Assembly: GCA_001804785.1 (NCBI GenBank)
Contig: MHBG01000022.1
Coordinates: forward strand, 1-36,479
Reading direction: 5' to 3'
Source: Lentisphaerae bacterium GWF2_45_14
GTDB taxonomy: Bacteria; Verrucomicrobiota; Lentisphaeria; Victivallales; GWF2-45-14
Length of the DNA stretch: 36,479 nucleotides
In this document: positions 34,495-36,479 of the stretch, piece after piece
Layout: every line of letters starts with the position of its first letter
Numbering within the stretch: the first letter of the stretch is position 1
Notes under the pieces: generated by a model
What the model was told of the DNA's origin: nothing
The model's input: the letters and a program-made list of their open reading frames with translations, nothing else
Databases searched by the model: none
Made by a program: the position numbers and the translations under genes

Positions 34495-34514
34495 AGTTGC
34501 GGAATACCCCACTA

Positions 34515-34866
34515 GGGGGCGACTGGTTTCGACTGAGAAGGCGGAACTTTGATTGCATGCCGAGGATGATCGTTGGCCTCGTAAATCACCGGTCAAAAAT
34601 AGTAACTGCGAACGAAGAATTCGCCCTCGCCGCTTAATGCGGTGACGTCTCTCTCCTGACGAATGCTAAGGAAAAGAGGCGCAAGACAGCGTTCTGGCCA
34701 AAGCGCTAATTCTCTGGCGCCCAGGTAAGATAAAGGGGAACAGTCTGAAGGATGGCCTGTCCGCCGGCCCCGCCAGAGGACGATAAACAGTAAAGACGGA
34801 ACACGCATGTAGAGGTCATGGGAAAACCTCGTCAGGACGGGGGTTCGAATCCCCCCGCCTCCACCA
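34515..34866 (+). ncRNA. ssrA: tmRNA (SsrA), tag ANEEFALAA
   Basis: 352 bases. The 5' end GGGGGCGACTGGTTTCGAC and the 3' end GGTTCGAATCC with CGCCTCCACCA form the tRNA-like domain; the seven acceptor pairs close with one G-T. CCA is encoded. The tag frame starts at GCG (34608) after AGTAACT and reads A-N-E-E-F-A-L-A-A, ending at TAA (34635-34637). tmRNA rescues stalled ribosomes and marks the products for proteolysis. Only 20 bases separate its 3' end from the leader hairpin of the first RRM gene, with no terminator between. Confidence 0.96.
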
Positions 34867-34886
34867 GAGGCAATTATTTAGTTAAT

Positions 34887-34953
34887 GAACGTCTTATTGG
34901 AAGATGTTCGCGCGAAAAGGCACTGTTCGGGATCGCCATGGAACAGACTTTCG
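34887..34953 (+). promoter_or_regulatory. structured leader RNA, copy 1 (RRM gene)
   Basis: Hairpin I: GAACGTCTT (34887-34895) pairs with AAGATGTTC (34901-34909), 9 bp, loop ATTGG. Hairpin II: CGAAAAG (34913-34919) with CTTTCG (34948-34953), enclosing CTGTTC (34923-34928) with GAACAG (34941-34946). The element recurs almost unchanged before the second RRM gene, where base changes keep the pairing. It sits 37 bases before the start codon and probably controls translation or stability. Confidence 0.7.
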
Positions 34954-34990
34954 GTATCAAAAAAATCGTGGCGAAAGAAGGACAGAATAG

Positions 34991-35353
34991 ATGAATATCT
35001 ATGTCGGAAACATGGACTACGGCCTGAAGGAAGAAGACCTCAGCGAGCTCTTCGGAGCTTACGGCGAAGTAACATCAGTAAGAGTGATTACAGACGCGGA
35101 AACACGTCGCCCGAAGGGTTTTGCCTTCGTGGAAATGGCTGACGACAGCGCTGCCAAGAATGCCATAGAAGGCATCAACGGCAAAGACGTCAATGGACGC
35201 GCGCTCACAGTAAACGAAGCTCGCCCTCGTGAACCGAGACGCCCTGGCGGCGGCGGCGGATTTGGTGGCGGCCCGAGACGTGGCGGCGGCGGAGACCGCA
35301 GAGGCGGTAGCAGCGGCGGATTTGGCGGCGGCCCAAGACGTGATCGCTTTTAA
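34991..35353 (+). CDS. glycine-rich RRM RNA-binding protein, copy 1
   Basis: 120 residues. A single RRM domain (1-80) has RNP2 IYVGNM (3-8) and RNP1 KGFAFVEM (42-49), including the aromatic residues that stack on RNA. A Gly/Arg-rich tail follows (GGGGGFGGGPRRGGGG and similar), likely disordered and RNA-binding. Small RRM-Gly proteins like this resemble the cold-induced Rbp proteins of cyanobacteria and occur in PVC bacteria. They may act as RNA chaperones. AAGGA lies 8 bases before the ATG. The gene follows tmRNA without an intervening terminator and has its own terminator downstream. Confidence 0.94.
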   Translation: MNIYVGNMDYGLKEEDLSELFGAYGEVTSVRVITDAETRRPKGFAFVEMADDSAAKNAIEGINGKDVNGRALTVNEARPREPRRPGGGGGFGGGPRRGGGGDRRGGSSGGFGGGPRRDRF

Positions 35354-35365
35354 TAAATAATCAAT

Positions 35366-35391
35366 AGCCCTGCTAGGCGGGGCTTTTTTTT
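35366..35391 (+). terminator. intrinsic terminator of RRM copy 1
   Basis: AGCCCTGC pairs with GCGGGGCT (8 bp with one T-G, loop TAG), followed by seven or eight T. Confidence 0.9.
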
Positions 35392-35447
35392 GCAAAAAGA
35401 GATATTATACTTTAATAATCTTTTTTCACTTTTAGAAATTTGTATTA

Positions 35448-35514
35448 GAGCGTCTTATAGGAAGATGCTCAAGCGAAAAGACACTGTTCGGGATCGCCAT
35501 GGGACAGACTTTCG
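35448..35514 (+). promoter_or_regulatory. structured leader RNA, copy 2 (RRM gene)
   Basis: Hairpin I: GAGCGTCTT (35448-35456) with AAGATGCTC (35462-35470), loop ATAGG. Relative to copy 1 an A-T pair has become G-C by paired change. Hairpin II: CGAAAAG (35474-35480) with CTTTCG (35509-35514) around CTGTTC (35484-35489) and GGACAG (35502-35507), where one A-T pair became G-T. The central GGGATCGCCATG loop is unchanged. The 57-base stretch between the previous terminator and this element should hold a promoter, but I cannot assign it firmly. Confidence 0.7.
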
Positions 35515-35550
35515 GTATTAAAAATTCGTGGCGACAGAAGGACACAAGAA

Positions 35551-35901
35551 ATGAATATCTATGTCGGAAACATGGACTACAGCCTGAAGGAAGAAGACCT
35601 CAGCGAGCTCTTCGGAGCTTACGGCGAAGTAACATCGGTAAGAGTAATCACAGACGCGGAAACACGTCGCCCGAAGGGTTTCGCCTTCGTGGAAATGGCT
35701 GACGACAGCGCCGCCAAGAATGCCATCGAAGGCATCAACGGCAAAGACGTCAACGGACGCGCGCTCACAGTAAACGAAGCTCGTCCTCGTGAACCGCGTA
35801 CAGGCGGCGGCGGCGGCTTCGGTGGCGGCGGCAGAGGCGGAGACCGCAGAGGCGGCGGCGGCGGCGGCTTCGGCGGCGGCGGCAGACGTGATCGCTTCTA
35901 A
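35551..35901 (+). CDS. glycine-rich RRM RNA-binding protein, copy 2
   Basis: 116 residues. The RRM domain (1-80) is identical to copy 1 apart from residue 11 (Ser for Gly), with the same RNP2 (3-8) and RNP1 (42-49). The tail differs: a nearly pure glycine series with a few Arg and Asp (GGGGRGGDRRGGGG), lacking the PRR repeats of copy 1, and ending RRDRF in both. AAGGA lies 8 bases before the ATG. It is flanked by terminators on both sides, so it is a single-gene transcript. Confidence 0.94.
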   Translation: MNIYVGNMDYSLKEEDLSELFGAYGEVTSVRVITDAETRRPKGFAFVEMADDSAAKNAIEGINGKDVNGRALTVNEARPREPRTGGGGGFGGGGRGGDRRGGGGGGFGGGGRRDRF

Positions 35902-35917
35902 TAAGAAGAAATGATCA

Positions 35918-35947
35918 AAAGCCCTGCTTCGGCAGGGCTTTTTTTTT
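35918..35947 (+). terminator. intrinsic terminator of RRM copy 2
   Basis: AAAGCCCTGC and GCAGGGCTTT form a perfect 10-bp stem with a TTCG tetraloop, followed by a run of T. The 168 bases from here to 36115 hold no gene that I can see. Confidence 0.95.
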
Positions 35948-36115
35948 GCATTTCAGCTACAAAACTACCAAATCTCCCCATCCCTTAACCGTAATAATAA
36001 GACATTAAGCTAAGTCTTCAAAGCAGGGGAAAGCATTCTCGCTAGCGGGCAAAATGGTTTCTCGAAATCTACTGCAGGCATCATCGTTCATAGGTTTTCA
36101 ACAAAATATCTTTAA

Positions 36116-36479
36116 CTATGGGGTTGCTGCAATGTTTTTAATGATTTTGTAATAGCAGTTCTTCCATATGCCACCCATTCCCCCGGAGTCATGAACGGCG
36201 ACCGTGACAATATTTTTCTTTCCCTGATTCAGGTATTTTCCTATTGAGATATTTTGAGCCTGTTGCCAGCTGTCCGGATTTGTTTTGAGATTGTAACGGA
36301 AAGATTTCACAGCAAAGCCTGTTTGAAGTGATTGTATAGAGATTTTTTGTTCCTGGACGGATTTCATTTTATAAAACTTTGCCATCTGCATGATGTTGTG
36401 GCCTGTCAAAATCGAATTGAATCTTCAAATCGTAAAGATATTTATCGACGGTTTCTTCATCCGACCATCCGAATGGTCG
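36116..36479 (-). pseudogene. 3' end of a sugar-binding-domain gene, apparently frameshifted
   Basis: The - strand frame entering from the right edge reads WSDEETVDKYLYDLKIQFDF and onward through DGKVL before a stop. A second frame, shifted by one base, continues with MKSVQEQKISIQSLQ to ISIGKYLNQGKKN, VAVHDSGGMGGIWKN and a stop at 36116. Removing one T from the run in AAAGTTTTATAAAATG joins them smoothly (GKVYKMKSVQ). The VxVHDSGGMGGIWK pattern resembles the galactose-binding-like domain at the end of many glycosidases and esterases. The 5' part lies outside the window, so length and function are unknown. A sequencing error in the T run is an alternative. Confidence 0.5.

Larger units (their letters stand above)
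34887..35901 (+). repeat. tandem duplication of leader plus RRM gene
   Basis: Two units, 34887-35353 and 35448-35901, share leader, ribosome site and coding sequence with near-identity through the RRM domain. They diverge mainly in the glycine-rich tails and in the spacer. This is a recent direct duplication or one maintained by gene conversion. Confidence 0.9.

Noticed and set aside
34901-34925. Leader hairpin I as a terminator for tmRNA.
   Set aside because: No T run follows the stem; the next bases are CGCGAAAAGG and the same hairpin precedes copy 2, where no tmRNA is present.
34938-34994. A short leader frame (MEQTFGIKK...) whose stop overlaps the start of RRM copy 1 as ATGA, suggesting a coupled leader peptide.
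   Set aside because: In copy 2 the same ATG enters a different frame because of an indel, so the peptide is not conserved while the RNA pairing is.
35235-35345. Repeated GGCGGCGGC units as a possible CRISPR or satellite array.
   Set aside because: They encode the glycine/arginine-rich tails of the RRM proteins and have no regular spacer structure.

Overview
The window looks like chromosome from an anaerobic member of the Lentisphaerota or a related PVC lineage. I infer this from several things together: a type IV pilin-like protein with an [11 protein letters not shown]-terminus and an H-x9-DG tail motif, glycosidases beside AraC/PocR-type regulators, a 'GGGPGG' FAD oxidoreductase next to a beta-helix protein, a 2-oxoacid:ferredoxin oxidoreductase, and superoxide reductase. 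The phylum is an inference; no rRNA gene is present.

Left end (1-2916, + strand): a redox and iron-storage operon. It runs from the 3' end of a 2-oxoacid:ferredoxin oxidoreductase beta subunit through superoxide reductase, a single-cluster ferredoxin, a ferritin-like protein and an encapsulin shell protein to an exported Fe-type superoxide dismutase. This is the most interesting system here: a family 1 encapsulin nanocompartment whose ferritin-like cargo is a separate gene without a recognisable loading peptide, but which resembles the ferritin-like domain fused to the shell in archaeal (Pyrococcus) encapsulins.

2996-12877: a carbohydrate locus on the - strand. In transcription order it has a clan GH-A glycosidase, a pilin-like protein, a GH20-like hexosaminidase, a 1089-residue lipoprotein with a sugar-binding module and a sigma-54 response regulator. 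An AraC/PocR regulator is divergent from it. 12943-13389 is a single-domain receiver with a poly-Asp tail.

13582-19202 (+): a tightly packed five-gene operon made of an ATP-grasp ligase, NeuB, NeuC, a B12-binding-type radical SAM protein and a D-cysteine desulfhydrase-like PLP enzyme. It looks like an unusual nonulosonic (sialic-type) acid pathway. 19424-23395 (+): a MoxR, DUF58, DUF4381-like, BatA-type VWA operon. 23379-25142 (-): a release-factor-like GGQ protein and an FAD oxidoreductase, with another AraC/PocR regulator divergent. 26115-27596 (-): a beta-helix gene interrupted by one amber codon.

27635-34361 (-): the translation operon thrS-infC-rpmI-rplT-pheS-pheT. infC appears to start at an ATC codon. 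34515-34866 (+): tmRNA with tag ANEEFALAA, followed by two tandem glycine-rich RRM genes. Each has a near-identical 5' leader that folds into hairpins supported by a compensatory base change. The right edge holds the 3' end of a sugar-binding-domain gene that appears frameshifted. Apart from the broken beta-helix gene, no stretch over 300 bases lacks a gene. I saw no CRISPR array, insertion sequence or tRNA.
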